From: Caulobacter sp. D5
GTDB taxonomy: Bacteria > Pseudomonadota > Alphaproteobacteria > Caulobacterales > Caulobacteraceae
Reading direction: 5' to 3'
DNA: 47,062 nt
Assembly: GCF_003185805.1 (NCBI RefSeq)
Contig: NZ_QHJY01000101.1
Span: 1 to 47,062 of the forward strand
Every line of letters begins with the position of its first letter. Position 1 is the first letter of the stretch. Made by a program: the position numbers and the translations under genes. Of this stretch, positions 7,410 to 16,531 are shown in pieces. The notes under the pieces were generated by a model. The model was not told where the DNA came from. It made no database searches and worked only from the letters and a program-made list of their open reading frames with translations.

Positions 7410-7835
7410 TCAATACCCTCCCAGACGGACGACCGCCTGACGGGTGATCAGGCTGGACGGCATGGGAGCGATCTTGGCGAAGGCGAAGGCCACGCTGTTG
7501 GAGGCGTCATAGGAGACCGAGATCACCGCCCGGTCGCCGCGATCGGTGACCTTGGTGGTCAACCGCGTGGCGTCGAGACCGGCGTAGTCGGTCACGCCCT
7601 CGGCGGCCGAGGCCTTGGCCAGCTGGCTCCGTTCAGTGGCGTTGAGGCCGGCCACGGCGGCCCGGGCGGCGTCGTTGGCCACCTGCTGCACCGAGTGGGC
7701 CATCCAGAAATAGGAGCCCCAGCCGACCATGCCGATCACCATGGCGATCAGCACCGGGCACACGAGCGCGAATTCCACCAGAGCCGTCCCTTGCTGGTCG
7801 GCGCCGAACTTCCGGATCGAACGCGGCTTCCTCAT
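7410..7835 (-). CDS. TadE-like pseudopilin family protein
   Basis: A 141-residue protein with the TadE N-terminal signature: a basic stretch, then QQGTALVEFALVCPVLIAMV, where the Glu five residues into the hydrophobic segment (ALVEFAL) is the prepilin-like mark. One membrane helix spans about residues 18-45, followed by VQQVANDAARAAVAG, another TadE-family feature. By family it is processed like a pilin and assists Flp pilus assembly at the inner membrane. It is directly followed by tadG with no gap. The 275 bases upstream separate it from the divergent Phd-PAS gene and must hold both promoters. Confidence 0.85.
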   Translation of the reverse strand: MRKPRSIRKFGADQQGTALVEFALVCPVLIAMVIGMVGWGSYFWMAHSVQQVANDAARAAVAGLNATERSQLAKASAAEGVTDYAGLDATRLTTKVTDRGDRAVISVSYDASNSVAFAFAKIAPMPSSLITRQAVVRLGGY

Positions 7836-8110
7836 CTACGCCTCCCGTACCCGGCTGGGACGAACACCCTTTGGGTTGTGAAGCGAGATTAGTTCGACCT
7901 TGGCTGTCTCCGCGTTCGTACGTGTAATCCGGATTTCGCGAAGTTCGCGGACATGGAACCCGCATCCTCTGCGACGTTCTGCCACCCCCCAGACTGCGTT
8001 GCCCCCGTACTCAGCCGCCGGTAACTTTAGCGCGCAACTGACCAACCATTCCGAGAGTTTGCTTCAGTGAATGCGTAGCGTCCGGATTCCACGCAAATCT
8101 GGAGGGCGAC

Positions 8111-9013
8111 ATGAAGTCGCGCGACATCGCACCCGCAAGGGTGACCGCCGGAGAAATCAGCCGCAATTTCGGCCAATGGCAGGATGTGGCCCTGTCGGGG
8201 CCCGTCATTGTCACGCACCATGGCCGTCCACGGGTGGTGATGATCTCGGCCGAGCACTACGCCGCCGCCGGCCTTACCGAAGGTCCGGGCGGTCACGACA
8301 ATGATTCCGAGCTGCACACGGCCGAGACCGCGCGATCGGCGATCCTGGGCCACATGAACGAGGCCTTCGTGGCCCTCGACCCCGACCTGCGCATCACCGC
8401 CGTCAATCCGGTGTTCGAGGACCTGAAGGGCTCGAGCGCCGCCCAGCTGATCGGCGCGGCCTGGAACGAGGTGTTCAACGCGCCGTCCCAGGCCCTGATC
8501 GGCGAGCAGTTCCGCCGCGTTCTGCGCACCGGCGAGACCCTGGAGTTCGAGTCGGAGTCCACCGTCCAGGCCGGCCGCTGCTTCGGCGTGCGCGTCTTCC
8601 CCTATCCCGGCGGCGTGGCGGCCCTGTTCGTCAACCGCACCGAGGAGCGCGACCTGCGCGGCCGCCTCGACCGCGCTTCGGCCCTGGAGACGGCCCTGGC
8701 CGTGCTGCCGGGCCTGGCGACCGCCCGGCTGAACATCCGCGGCGTGCTGGCCAGCATGGACGCCGACTTCCTGACCCTGACCGGGTTTTCGGAAGCCGAA
8801 CTGCGCGACTGCCGGCTCAGCGACATCGTCCGGCCGGCCGAGCGTCGCGGCCTGACCATGGCCGTCGAGCACGCCCTGCAAGGCGACCCGCCGGCCCGCC
8901 TGTCGGTGACGTTGCTGGTCAAGAACGGGGCGGAGCGGACGGTCGAGCTGGGGCTGGCGACCATCCGGCGAGACGGCGTCCCCGACGGCGTGCTGATCGC
9001 GATCGCGGCCTGA
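8111..9013 (+). CDS. Phd/YefM antitoxin-like domain fused to two PAS domains
   Basis: A 300-residue protein with an unusual domain order. Residues about 8-55 (VTAGEISRNFGQW, GPVIVTHHGRPRVVMISAEH) match the Phd/YefM antitoxin fold, which dimerises and binds operator DNA. Residues about 70-175 form a PAS domain (VALDPDLRITAVNPVFEDLKG). Residues about 190-300 form a second PAS domain. No kinase, cyclase or toxin-neutralising tail is present and no toxin gene is adjacent. The likely role is a one-component regulator in which PAS domains sense a ligand or partner and the Phd fold binds DNA. That is inference. A strong GGAGGG ribosome site at 8101-8106 fixes the ATG at 8111. An XRE regulator gene lies 121 bases downstream. 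Confidence 0.78.
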   Translation: MKSRDIAPARVTAGEISRNFGQWQDVALSGPVIVTHHGRPRVVMISAEHYAAAGLTEGPGGHDNDSELHTAETARSAILGHMNEAFVALDPDLRITAVNPVFEDLKGSSAAQLIGAAWNEVFNAPSQALIGEQFRRVLRTGETLEFESESTVQAGRCFGVRVFPYPGGVAALFVNRTEERDLRGRLDRASALETALAVLPGLATARLNIRGVLASMDADFLTLTGFSEAELRDCRLSDIVRPAERRGLTMAVEHALQGDPPARLSVTLLVKNGAERTVELGLATIRRDGVPDGVLIAIAA

Positions 9014-9134
9014 CCGCTATACCGTTAACTTGACCGTACGGAACAATCGCCCGCCAATGCGCTGTAAGCGCTTGTCTTTTTGATGATCACAAGGCAAACC
9101 CGAAACGTTGGTTTTCGTATACGGAAGCGGCGTC

Positions 9135-9521
9135 ATGGCGGGCTCGCCCATTCCACATCCAGTCGACACCCATGTCGGCGCGCTGATCCGCGCGCATCGC
9201 CGCGCGGCCGGTGTTTCACAAGAAGAGCTGGGCAAGGCGATCGGCCTGACCTTCCAGCAGGTGCAGAAGTATGAGACCGGCGAGAACCGGATCAGCGCTT
9301 CCAAGCTGGTCGAGGTGGCCAGGACGCTCAACGTGCCGATCTCGGCCTTGTTCGACGGCCTCGACACGGGTCCCGACGGCGAAAACCTGATCGTGCGCTT
9401 CACGGCCCTGCGCGACGCCAGTCCGTTCATGCAGGCGGCCGTCGAGCTCCCCGACGCGATCCGGGCGGAACTGTTCAGGCTGGCCACGGTCTACGCCGCC
9501 GAGGACGGGGCGACGTCCTGA
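9135..9521 (+). CDS. XRE/Cro-type helix-turn-helix regulator (second copy)
   Basis: A 128-residue protein with an N-terminal Cro/CI helix-turn-helix (about residues 12-68: AAGVSQEELGKAIGLTFQQV, then QKYETGENRISASKL). It is clearly paralogous to the regulator at 4438-4869, sharing GLTFQQVQKYE and the following RxSASKL and EVARTL/EIARTL pattern; the C-termini have diverged. ATG at 9135 follows GGAAGCGG with good spacing; the longer TTG start at 9108 lacks one. It is followed by a sigma70-like promoter and the patatin gene, which it might regulate, but the sequence does not show this. Confidence 0.85.
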   Translation: MAGSPIPHPVDTHVGALIRAHRRAAGVSQEELGKAIGLTFQQVQKYETGENRISASKLVEVARTLNVPISALFDGLDTGPDGENLIVRFTALRDASPFMQAAVELPDAIRAELFRLATVYAAEDGATS

Positions 9522-9547
9522 TCACCGGCCGACGACACAGCCATAGT

Positions 9548-9576
9548 TTGCCATAATCGCTTGCTCTACCTATAGT
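9548..9576 (+). promoter_or_regulatory. Sigma70-like promoter for the patatin gene
   Basis: TTGCCA (9548-9553), a 17-base spacer and TATAGT (9571-9576) match the housekeeping consensus at five of six bases in each hexamer. The predicted start is near 9583, about 26 bases before the ATG at 9609. Confidence 0.6.
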
Positions 9577-9608
9577 AGCCAATCCGACACATCCGGGGGG
9601 ATGCGGCT

Positions 9609-12158
9609 ATGGGCGAAGCGAACACGGTGAAGGTCCCGGCGCGGAGCGGCGTCGAGATCGGCGAGGTCGCCGCCGGCGAAAGCTGGCGCTTTTCGGCCCA
9701 CGGCCGGTGGTGGGACTGGTTCGTGCCGTCCGGCCCCGGCGGTTATCGTTTCTTCCTGGCCGACATCCTGGACCTCTATCCTGTGTCGAAGGACAGGCCG
9801 TTCTTCGAGCTCACCGCACGGGTGAAGGGCTATCCGACGCTCTATCCGATCGGTCGCGGCGCGACGGTGACCTTCGAGCAGACGGGCGCGGTCGAGCTCT
9901 TCGCCAACGACATCGAGGGGGCCGAGTGGAACAACTGGGGAGAAATCGAGGTCTCGTACGAGCCCTGCGACTGCCCCGAGCCCCTCCCCGACCACAGCCA
10001 GTACGACGGCCTGCCGGGCAAGTGGACGCTGCTGCGCGACACGCTGGACAAGACCAAGGGCGTCGGCTCGACCGCCATCCTCACCCTGGCCGCCGGCGCG
10101 GCGCTGGTCTTCGTCCAGCAGGGTCGGGACCTCGTGCGCACCGTGGCCGAAGGCGACTTCTCCGGCGACACCGCGGTGCGCCAGATCTTCTTCGCCCTGA
10201 CCCTGCTGTTCCTGGCGGTGCAGACCTGGATCTGGCCCCGCCTGATCATCCTGTCGAACTACGGACGCGATCGCCAGGCCTGGACCCCCAGCTGGCTGCT
10301 GCGCTGGACGCCGAGGCTGCTGGGCCTGGCGCCGTTCCTGTTCGTCATCGGGGCGCTGTTCAAGAACCCCGCGCCCAATACCGGACTGATCGCCGCCCTG
10401 GTGCTGATCGGCCTGGGCTTCTTCGCGGCGATCATCGCCCAGTACGACGCCCGCAAACGGATCAGGGCGTCGGCGAACGCCAGACGCGAACCCGACCTGC
10501 CGCCGCGCGAGCCGCTGCGCATCGGCCGTCTGTGGGTGATCGCCAGCTTCCTGATCAGCCTGACCGCGATGCTGTGGGCGATCTTCTTTCCCGTCGCCTT
10601 CGGCTGGACCCTGGGCGCGCCGGCCGTGGCCTTCCTCGGAGTGGGCTGCATCATCCCGGTGCTGGTCGTGCTGATCCAGACCGGCGACGCCGCGCGCGTG
10701 CCGACCCTGGCCTTCTTGGTGGTCGCGGCGGCGATCTTCGGGCTGTGGGTCGACAATCACCCGGTCGGCTGGCGGGCGGCCACGACGCCCTACCACGCGA
10801 TCGCGCAGGACCAGCGGCTGACGCTTGATAAGGCCTACGAGGACTGGGCCAGGCAGGCCCCGGCCGGACCCGACGGCGCGCGCACCCTGGTGCTGGTCGC
10901 CTCGGAAGGCGGCGCATCGCGGGCCGGCTACTGGACCGCCGAGGTGCTGGCCTCGCTGCACGAGAAGACCGGGGGCAAGCTGGCCCACAACCTCTTCGCC
11001 ATCAGCTCGGTCTCCGGCGGCAGCGTCGGTGCGATCGGCTATGCGGCGGTGCTTCAGGACCGCCCGAACCTGCAGCCGAAGGATCTGCGCGGCGCGGTCA
11101 CCGACTTCGCCGGCCGCGACTTCCTCAGCCCCACCTTCGGCGGGATGCTGTTCCCCGACCTGCTGCAGCGCCTCGTGCCCGTGGCCCTGCTGCCCGACCG
11201 GGCCCAGGGCCTGGAACTGGCCTTCGAGGCCGGATGGCGCGAGCACTGCAAGGACGTTCCGGGCTGCGACCATCCGGATCTGCTGAGCCGGGGCTTCAGC
11301 CAGTTCGGCCCCACCGACGGCGCCTGGCGGCCGCTGGTCATCATCAACGGCGCGAGCCAGGAGACCGGCCGACGCATCCTAACCAGCCGCCTGCGCTTCA
11401 GCCCTTGGGAGATCGACGCCGACGACTTCTACAACGTCGTCGATCGCGACGTTCCGGTCTCGACCGCGATCCACAACGGCGCGCGCTTCCCCTGGATCAG
11501 CCCGGCCGGAACCCTGACCCGCAAGGACGGGTCCGGCTCCGGCCATATCGTCGACGGCGGCTATTTCGAAGCCGCGGGGGTCGAGGTCCTGCGGGAGCTG
11601 GCGCCGGCCCTGCGGACCATCGCCGAGAAGCGCGGCGACAAGCTGCGGATCGTCTTCGTCTATATCGGCTATCGCGAGCGCACCGACGAGGCCCTGGCCA
11701 GCGCCGCCGCGCCCGTGGACGAACCGAGGGCCAACAGCTTCCTCAACGAACTGAGCGCGCCGCTGAAGGCCCTGTTCGGCAGCCGCTCGGCCCATGCCGG
11801 CCACCTGCAGCGGGAGCTCAAGCTGGAAGCCTCGGGCGATCCCCGGGACATCAACCCGATCCTCTATTCCTCGACGCCGCTGGCGCACTACGAGCCGATC
11901 CTGCTGTGCAAGCAGACGGCCGCGCGGCCCTTCGAACCGCCGATGGACTGGGCGCTGTCGGGCTGCGCCAAGGCCTATATGCGCAAGGCGGCCGGCGGGA
12001 CGGCGACAGCGGAGGGGCGGCAGAGCGCCTGCCGCAAGATCCTCGACCAGCCGATCCCCTGCCAGGCCTCGCTCGACGCCGCCATCGCCCGCGCGGCGCG
12101 TCAGGCGCTGGGCGGGCCGCCGGAGCCGAGGACGCCGGCGGCGGCGGTGCATCCCTGA
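9609..12158 (+). CDS. Lectin-like / multi-pass membrane / patatin phospholipase fusion
   Basis: An 849-residue protein in three parts. Residues 1-120 resemble a PA-IL (LecA)-like galactose-binding domain: VAAGESWRFSAHGRW, then ELFANDIEGAEWNNWGEIEV, comparable to the NDxxGxxxNNxGxxxV end of LecA. Residues about 150-385 contain six or seven hydrophobic helices. Residues about 425-720 form a patatin-like lipase with nucleophile Ser472 in GGSVG and Asp649 in DGG, the Ser-Asp dyad of the family. By family it would hydrolyse acyl groups from membrane lipids. The lectin assignment is weaker than the patatin one. No signal peptide precedes the first domain, so its side of the membrane is unclear. ATG at 9609 follows a G6 run by 8 bases. 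A specific promoter lies upstream. The natural trigger is unknown. Confidence 0.78.
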   Translation: MGEANTVKVPARSGVEIGEVAAGESWRFSAHGRWWDWFVPSGPGGYRFFLADILDLYPVSKDRPFFELTARVKGYPTLYPIGRGATVTFEQTGAVELFANDIEGAEWNNWGEIEVSYEPCDCPEPLPDHSQYDGLPGKWTLLRDTLDKTKGVGSTAILTLAAGAALVFVQQGRDLVRTVAEGDFSGDTAVRQIFFALTLLFLAVQTWIWPRLIILSNYGRDRQAWTPSWLLRWTPRLLGLAPFLFVIGALFKNPAPNTGLIAALVLIGLGFFAAIIAQYDARKRIRASANARREPDLPPREPLRIGRLWVIASFLISLTAMLWAIFFPVAFGWTLGAPAVAFLGVGCIIPVLVVLIQTGDAARVPTLAFLVVAAAIFGLWVDNHPVGWRAATTPYHAIAQDQRLTLDKAYEDWARQAPAGPDGARTLVLVASEGGASRAGYWTAEVLASLHEKTGGKLAHNLFAISSVSGGSVGAIGYAAVLQDRPNLQPKDLRGAVTDFAGRDFLSPTFGGMLFPDLLQRLVPVALLPDRAQGLELAFEAGWREHCKDVPGCDHPDLLSRGFSQFGPTDGAWRPLVIINGASQETGRRILTSRLRFSPWEIDADDFYNVVDRDVPVSTAIHNGARFPWISPAGTLTRKDGSGSGHIVDGGYFEAAGVEVLRELAPALRTIAEKRGDKLRIVFVYIGYRERTDEALASAAAPVDEPRANSFLNELSAPLKALFGSRSAHAGHLQRELKLEASGDPRDINPILYSSTPLAHYEPILLCKQTAARPFEPPMDWALSGCAKAYMRKAAGGTATAEGRQSACRKILDQPIPCQASLDAAIARAARQALGGPPEPRTPAAAVHP

Positions 12159-12226
12159 ACGGCGCCAAAAGCACCGCAACCGCTCGGGGAGCGGAACAAG
12201 TTCAATAAATTTTCGGAAGAAACCGT

Positions 12227-12303
12227 TGGTGGCTGGGGGCGGGATCGAACCGCCGACCTGTGGGTTATGAATCCACCGCTCTAACCATCTGAGCTACCCA
12301 GCC
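12227..12303 (-). tRNA. tRNA-Met(CAT), elongator type
   Basis: The reverse strand folds as a full cloverleaf: acceptor GGCTGGG/CCCAGCC, D-arm GCTC/GAGC, anticodon loop TTCATAA (CAT at 12267-12269), T-arm GGCGG-TTCGATC-CCGCC, and an encoded CCA end. The first acceptor base pair is G-C, unlike the initiator tRNA mismatch, so it is elongator-like. It could in principle be the tRNA-Ile that is modified to read AUA, but the T-T-CAT-A-A context favours Met. The anticodon stem has an A31-C39 mismatch. Confidence 0.93.
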
Positions 12304-12345
12304 GCCGAAGCGGAGCGGGCTTATAAGCGCAAACTGACGCCGGCT

Positions 12346-13395
12346 TCAAGCCCGGTTTGCGATGTCATCCACAACTGCGCCAAGGCGCCGCGCGAGGCTG
12401 TCGGGACCATAGTCGGCCAGCACCGCTTCACGGGCCTTTTCCCCCAGCGCCAGCGATCCGGCGGGGTCGGCGACCAGGGCGGCCAGGGCGTCGGCCAGGG
12501 CGACCGCGTCGCCCGGCGGCAGCAGGCGGCCGCTGACGCCCTCGACGATCATCTCGTCCGGACCCGGAATGGCGCTGGCCGCGACCGGCAGGCCCACGGC
12601 CATGGCTTCCAGCAGCACCAGGGGGAAGCCCTCCTGGTAGGACGGGAAGGCGAAGACGTCGCCCGTGGCCAGGAAGGCCGAGGCGTCGCGCCAGCCGACC
12701 AGGCGCACGCGGTCGGCCAGGGCGTGCTGGGCGATCAGGCCTTCCAGCCTGGCGCGCTCGTCGCCCTCGCCGGCGATCTCGACCTCGAAGGAAAGCCCCC
12801 GGTCGCGCAGAAGCGCGGCGGCGGCGATCAGCACGTCGAAACCCTTCTTGGGATGCAGGCGGCCGGCGGCGACGATGCGCGGCGGGCGGCCAGGCTCGGC
12901 GAAGGGCGTCGCCCGCACGGTCGGGATCTTCACGGCGTTGGGCACGAAGTGGACGTGGGCGGCAGGCACGCCGCGCTCGATCGCCAGGTCGGCGAGGTGT
13001 CGGCCCACGCAGATGTAGTCGGTGCGCGTGGTCTCGATGTCGAAGACCGGCTTGTGGACGCAGATCGCCAGCCGGGTCGACTTCGGCGCGGCCTTGGCGA
13101 ACAGGCGCGCGGGCCGCTGGCCGTGGCTGAGGATGATGGCGGGCTTGACCGCCTTCACGATGCGGCGGGCCGCGCCCAGGGTCAGGGGATCCCAGTCGGT
13201 ATAGGCGGGCATGGACAGCAGCGGCGGGGTGCGGCCGGCCTGGGCCTGCGCCACCTTGCTTCCCGCCCGCACCACGCCCGCGCACAGGCCGCCGCGGCGG
13301 GCCGTCCAGGTCTCGAGGATCGGCTGATAGTCGAGGAACACCTGTTCCAGGCCGCCCAGACCCTTGCCCAGCATGGCGTGCAGGATGGCGGTCAA
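12346..13395 (-). CDS. Family-4-type (GT-B) glycosyltransferase
   Basis: A 349-residue protein with a GT-B layout. The N-terminal acceptor domain starts with the glycine motif GKGLGGLEQ. The C-terminal domain (about 170-340) has [14 protein letters not shown], the family-typical nucleotide-sugar region, and the E-x7-E motif in [14 protein letters not shown]. By family it would move a sugar from a nucleotide donor to a glycan or lipid in envelope or exopolysaccharide synthesis; substrates are not predictable. It has no membrane helix. It stands alone, between the tRNA-Met and the divergent sugar dehydrogenase gene, and is separate from the GT genes at 44034-46198. Confidence 0.88.
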   Translation of the reverse strand: MTAILHAMLGKGLGGLEQVFLDYQPILETWTARRGGLCAGVVRAGSKVAQAQAGRTPPLLSMPAYTDWDPLTLGAARRIVKAVKPAIILSHGQRPARLFAKAAPKSTRLAICVHKPVFDIETTRTDYICVGRHLADLAIERGVPAAHVHFVPNAVKIPTVRATPFAEPGRPPRIVAAGRLHPKKGFDVLIAAAALLRDRGLSFEVEIAGEGDERARLEGLIAQHALADRVRLVGWRDASAFLATGDVFAFPSYQEGFPLVLLEAMAVGLPVAASAIPGPDEMIVEGVSGRLLPPGDAVALADALAALVADPAGSLALGEKAREAVLADYGPDSLARRLGAVVDDIANRA

Positions 13396-13561
13396 GGCGG
13401 TCTCCGAAACTGGCGGGAAAAGAAACTGTTGGGAAAACAGGGGGCGAGAAGCGCCGGAACCTTCCCCGCGAGACCCACGCTGTCAATGCGCCGGCCGAAA
13501 ATCAGGCCCGGCCCTCGCCGCCCCCTCGCCTGCCGGGAGAAAAGCCAGTTATGGTCGCCTC

Positions 13562-14806
13562 ATGCGCTCATCCTTGATCTTCGCCGCCTCCGCCCTTCTC
13601 GCCATGGCCGCCTGCGGTCCCGGCGAGGCCCAGAACAGCGCCGCCCCGGCCGTCACCGCCGACGGCGGGCCGGTGGAGACGCGCACCGCCAACGCGCCCG
13701 ACCAGAAACCGGCCTTCGCCGGCCAGACCCGCGCGCCCCTGAAGGCCGCCGGCGCCGCCTATCAGGTGCAGGTCTTGGCCAAGGGCCTGGAGCATCCCTG
13801 GGCCATCGCCTTCCTGCCCGACGGCTCGGTCCTGGTGACCGAGCGCGCCGGCCGCCTGCGCATCCTGGCCAAGGACGGAACCCTGTCGCCGGCCGTCGCC
13901 GGCCTGCCGGCGGTGGACGCCAACGGCCAGGGCGGCCTGCTGGGCCTGGCGGTCGATCCGCACTACGCACAGAACGGCCTGATCTACTGGAGCTATGCCG
14001 AGCCGCGCGACGGCGGCAACGGCACGACCGTGGCCTGCGGCAAGCTGGTTCCGGGCGCAGCGCCCAAGGTCGAGGACGTTCAGGTGATCTGGCGCCAGAC
14101 CCCGACCCTGGCCTCGGCCCTGCACTTCGGCGGCCGGCTGGTCTTCGCCCGCGACGGAAACCTGTTCGTCACCACCGGCGAGCGCTCGATCATCGAGGGC
14201 CGAATGCAGGCCCAGCGCCTGGACGGGACCCTGGGCAAGGTGATCCGCATCAAGCCCGACGGGTCGATCCCCGCCGGCAATCCCTTCGCCGGCCAGGACG
14301 GGGCCAAGCCCGAGATCTGGTCGATCGGCCACCGCAACCTGCAGGCCGCCGCGATCAATCCCAAGACCGGCGAGCTGTGGACCGTCGAGCACGGCGCCAA
14401 GGGCGGCGACGAGCTGAACATCCCCCGCGCCGGCAAGAACTACGGCTGGCCGACCATCACCTATGGCGAGGAATATTCCGGCAAGCCGATCGGCGACGGG
14501 ATCACCGCCAAGGAAGGCCTGGAGCAGCCGATCTACTACTGGGATCCGGTGATCGCGCCCTCGGGCATGGCCTTCTACGAGGCCGACCTGTTCCCGGCCT
14601 GGAAGGGCAGCCTGCTGGTCGGCTCGCTGAAGGAGCACCACATCGCCCGCCTGACGCTGGATGGCGACAAGGTGGTCGGCGAGGAGCGCATCGCCACCGA
14701 GTTCGGCGAGCGCATCCGCGACGTGGTGGTCGGCCCCGACGGCGCCGTCTGGGCGGTGACCGACGAGGAAGACGGCAAGGTGATCAGGATCGCGCCCAAG
14801 GGCTGA
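13562..14806 (+). CDS. PQQ-dependent soluble aldose sugar dehydrogenase-like lipoprotein
   Basis: A 414-residue protein. The start at 13562 gives a clean lipoprotein signal with lipobox LAMAAC (Cys18), so a longer frame back to 13364 is unlikely to be used. The mature part is a beta-propeller of the glucose/sorbosone dehydrogenase (YliI/GdhB) family: [57 protein letters not shown] and a final [17 protein letters not shown]. By family it oxidises aldose sugars in the periplasm using pyrroloquinoline quinone. PQQ synthesis genes are not in the window, so the enzyme may rely on external PQQ. The ribosome site is weak. Confidence 0.88.
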   Translation: MRSSLIFAASALLAMAACGPGEAQNSAAPAVTADGGPVETRTANAPDQKPAFAGQTRAPLKAAGAAYQVQVLAKGLEHPWAIAFLPDGSVLVTERAGRLRILAKDGTLSPAVAGLPAVDANGQGGLLGLAVDPHYAQNGLIYWSYAEPRDGGNGTTVACGKLVPGAAPKVEDVQVIWRQTPTLASALHFGGRLVFARDGNLFVTTGERSIIEGRMQAQRLDGTLGKVIRIKPDGSIPAGNPFAGQDGAKPEIWSIGHRNLQAAAINPKTGELWTVEHGAKGGDELNIPRAGKNYGWPTITYGEEYSGKPIGDGITAKEGLEQPIYYWDPVIAPSGMAFYEADLFPAWKGSLLVGSLKEHHIARLTLDGDKVVGEERIATEFGERIRDVVVGPDGAVWAVTDEEDGKVIRIAPKG

Positions 14807-14881
14807 ATTTCACCAAGGCGCGATTGACGCGAGGCGACAACCTGAGACTGTGATCACCAATCCAGTCCCGAGTCCGCATCC

Positions 14882-16045
14882 ATGCTCGACCGTCGCCAGA
14901 CCCTCGCCCTGCTCGCCGCCCTGTTCGGAGCCGGCGGGGTCGATGCGGCCCTGGCCGCAGACGCCCCGACCACCGCCCCGATCATCGCCCCGATCATCGC
15001 CAAGGTGCGGCTGCAGGGACGGCGCGTGGTCATCGACGTCCTGCTCGACGGCAAGGGTCCCTACACCTTCATCATCGACACCGGGGCGGTGATCAGCGGC
15101 ATGCGGCCCGATCTTCCGGGGCAGCTGGGCCTGCGCAAGCTGCGCGACGTGCGCCTGAACCAGGGCAAGGTCTTCCCGCTCTACGCCGTCGACGACGTGG
15201 TGTTCGGCGGCGCGGTCCGGCAGTCGGGCGTCAGCCTGGCGGGCCTGACCGACGTCAAGCTGGACGGCGACGGCCTGCTGGCCGCCGGCATGCTGACCAG
15301 CTTCGACAGCGAACTCGACTTCGAGGCCGGCCTGTGGCGGGTCTGGCCCGGCGGCTTGGCCGATCGCAGCGGTTTCACCCGCCTGGAATCGGACCTGCGC
15401 GAAAGCAACACCGTCGCCGGCTCGCCGCGCATCGTCGCCGCCGTCGAACTCGACGGCCAGCCGCTGCGGCCGCTGCTCGACACCGGCGCGCCGAACGCGC
15501 TGTACATGGAAAACCGGCTCGGGCGTCAGTTGGGCTTGTGGAACGACGAAACGCCCTACGCGCCAATCCGCCCGCGAGGGATCGCCGGGCCGACCAAGAA
15601 CCTCTCGCGCATCGTTCGCGCCAAGCGGTTGAAGGTGGGGTCGGAAGTCTATGAGAGTCCCCTGGTCGTGGTCCACGCGCCGCAGGAACTGACGTCCGGC
15701 TCGCTGATGGGCCTGCCGATCCTGCAGACGCTGAACCTGTCCTTCGACCGGGGCGACAACGCCCTGTGGGTGAAGCGCAACGGGCTGCCGGTGGCGGCGA
15801 CGACCTACGCCCGCTCGGGCCTCTGGGTCGATCTGGAGGGATCGGAGGTGCGGGTCACCGAGGTCGGCGCGGGAAGCCCCGCCGCCAAGGCCGGCGTGCA
15901 GCCCGGCGACATGGTTCGCGGCGCACGTTCCGTGCGCGAGGCGGTGGCCATGACCAGCGGCCCGGCCGGACGCGAGGTGACCTTGCCGCTGACCCGCAAG
16001 GGCCAGCCGACCGAGGTCCGCTTCACCCTTTCCGACTACCTGTAG
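14882..16045 (+). CDS. Exported retropepsin-like aspartic protease with PDZ domain
   Basis: A 387-residue protein. The N-terminus (MLDRRQTLALLAALFGAGG) has two arginines and a hydrophobic core, consistent with a Sec or Tat signal peptide ending near ALAA. Two retropepsin-like repeats follow, each with the active-site pattern D-T-G: FIIDTGAVIS (near residue 65) and PLLDTGAPNALY (near residue 200), as in single-chain aspartic proteases. A PDZ domain is at about 310-385 (VTEVGAGSPAAKAGVQPGD). By family it would be a periplasmic protease or peptide-binding protein; the natural substrate is unknown. It lies 75 bases after the sugar dehydrogenase and may share its transcript. Its TAG abuts the stop of the convergent gene. 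Confidence 0.82.
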   Translation: MLDRRQTLALLAALFGAGGVDAALAADAPTTAPIIAPIIAKVRLQGRRVVIDVLLDGKGPYTFIIDTGAVISGMRPDLPGQLGLRKLRDVRLNQGKVFPLYAVDDVVFGGAVRQSGVSLAGLTDVKLDGDGLLAAGMLTSFDSELDFEAGLWRVWPGGLADRSGFTRLESDLRESNTVAGSPRIVAAVELDGQPLRPLLDTGAPNALYMENRLGRQLGLWNDETPYAPIRPRGIAGPTKNLSRIVRAKRLKVGSEVYESPLVVVHAPQELTSGSLMGLPILQTLNLSFDRGDNALWVKRNGLPVAATTYARSGLWVDLEGSEVRVTEVGAGSPAAKAGVQPGDMVRGARSVREAVAMTSGPAGREVTLPLTRKGQPTEVRFTLSDYL

Positions 16046-16414
16046 CTAGTCGACCTCGCGGCGCGCCCGCCAGGCCTTGCGAGCCTCGGACGGCTTGCCC
16101 TTGACCAGGGCCCCGGCCGCGACACCGGCCAGGAACGAGGCGGTGGGGTGGGCCAGGATGATGTCGGCCACCCGCTCCTCGATCGGGGCCTTGCGGTGCT
16201 TGGCCTGGTGATTGGACTGGGCCAGGGCCCAGATCGCCACCACCGCCGCGGCGATTCCGGCGACGATGGCGTGAGCCCAGGCCGTGCCGACGATCGAGGC
16301 CAGGAAGGCGAACACCGCCATGGCCCCCGACACCGCCGCGATCGCCGCGGCCATGACCAGTCCCGCGCCCCGCACCAGGCGCGAGGTCAGCCGCTCGATG
16401 AAATCGTCCACCAT
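16046..16414 (-). CDS. Small membrane protein with two hydrophobic helices
   Basis: A 122-residue protein of no recognised named family. It has an amphipathic N-terminus (VDDFIERLTSRLVRGAGLVM), two long Ala-rich membrane segments at about 17-40 and 44-65, a basic linker, and a third short hydrophobic stretch (ASFLAGVAAGALVKG) near residue 95. The layout resembles the YqjD/DUF883 and phage-holin superfamily-type small proteins, but this is only a resemblance. It is convergent with the aspartic protease gene with no intergenic base. Confidence 0.65.
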   Translation of the reverse strand: MVDDFIERLTSRLVRGAGLVMAAAIAAVSGAMAVFAFLASIVGTAWAHAIVAGIAAAVVAIWALAQSNHQAKHRKAPIEERVADIILAHPTASFLAGVAAGALVKGKPSEARKAWRARREVD

Positions 16415-16531
16415 CGCCCTCTCCGTGAAACAGCCTATCGGCTAACGCACGAGCAGGGGTTTGGTGTCAGCCGGCCGACACAAGGGCGCGTGGCAGCCGA
16501 AAGTGTGAGCGGTTTCGGCGACCGCCACGCG

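Noticed and set aside
9609..12158. Patatin gene considered as part of a CBASS-type defence operon
   Set aside because: No nucleotide cyclase, ubiquitin-like or sensor gene is adjacent, so only a weaker hypothesis is kept.
12724..14853. A 709-codon open frame on the plus strand
   Set aside because: Arg/Gly/Pro-rich without motifs; it overlaps the glycosyltransferase in antisense and the sugar dehydrogenase in another frame.
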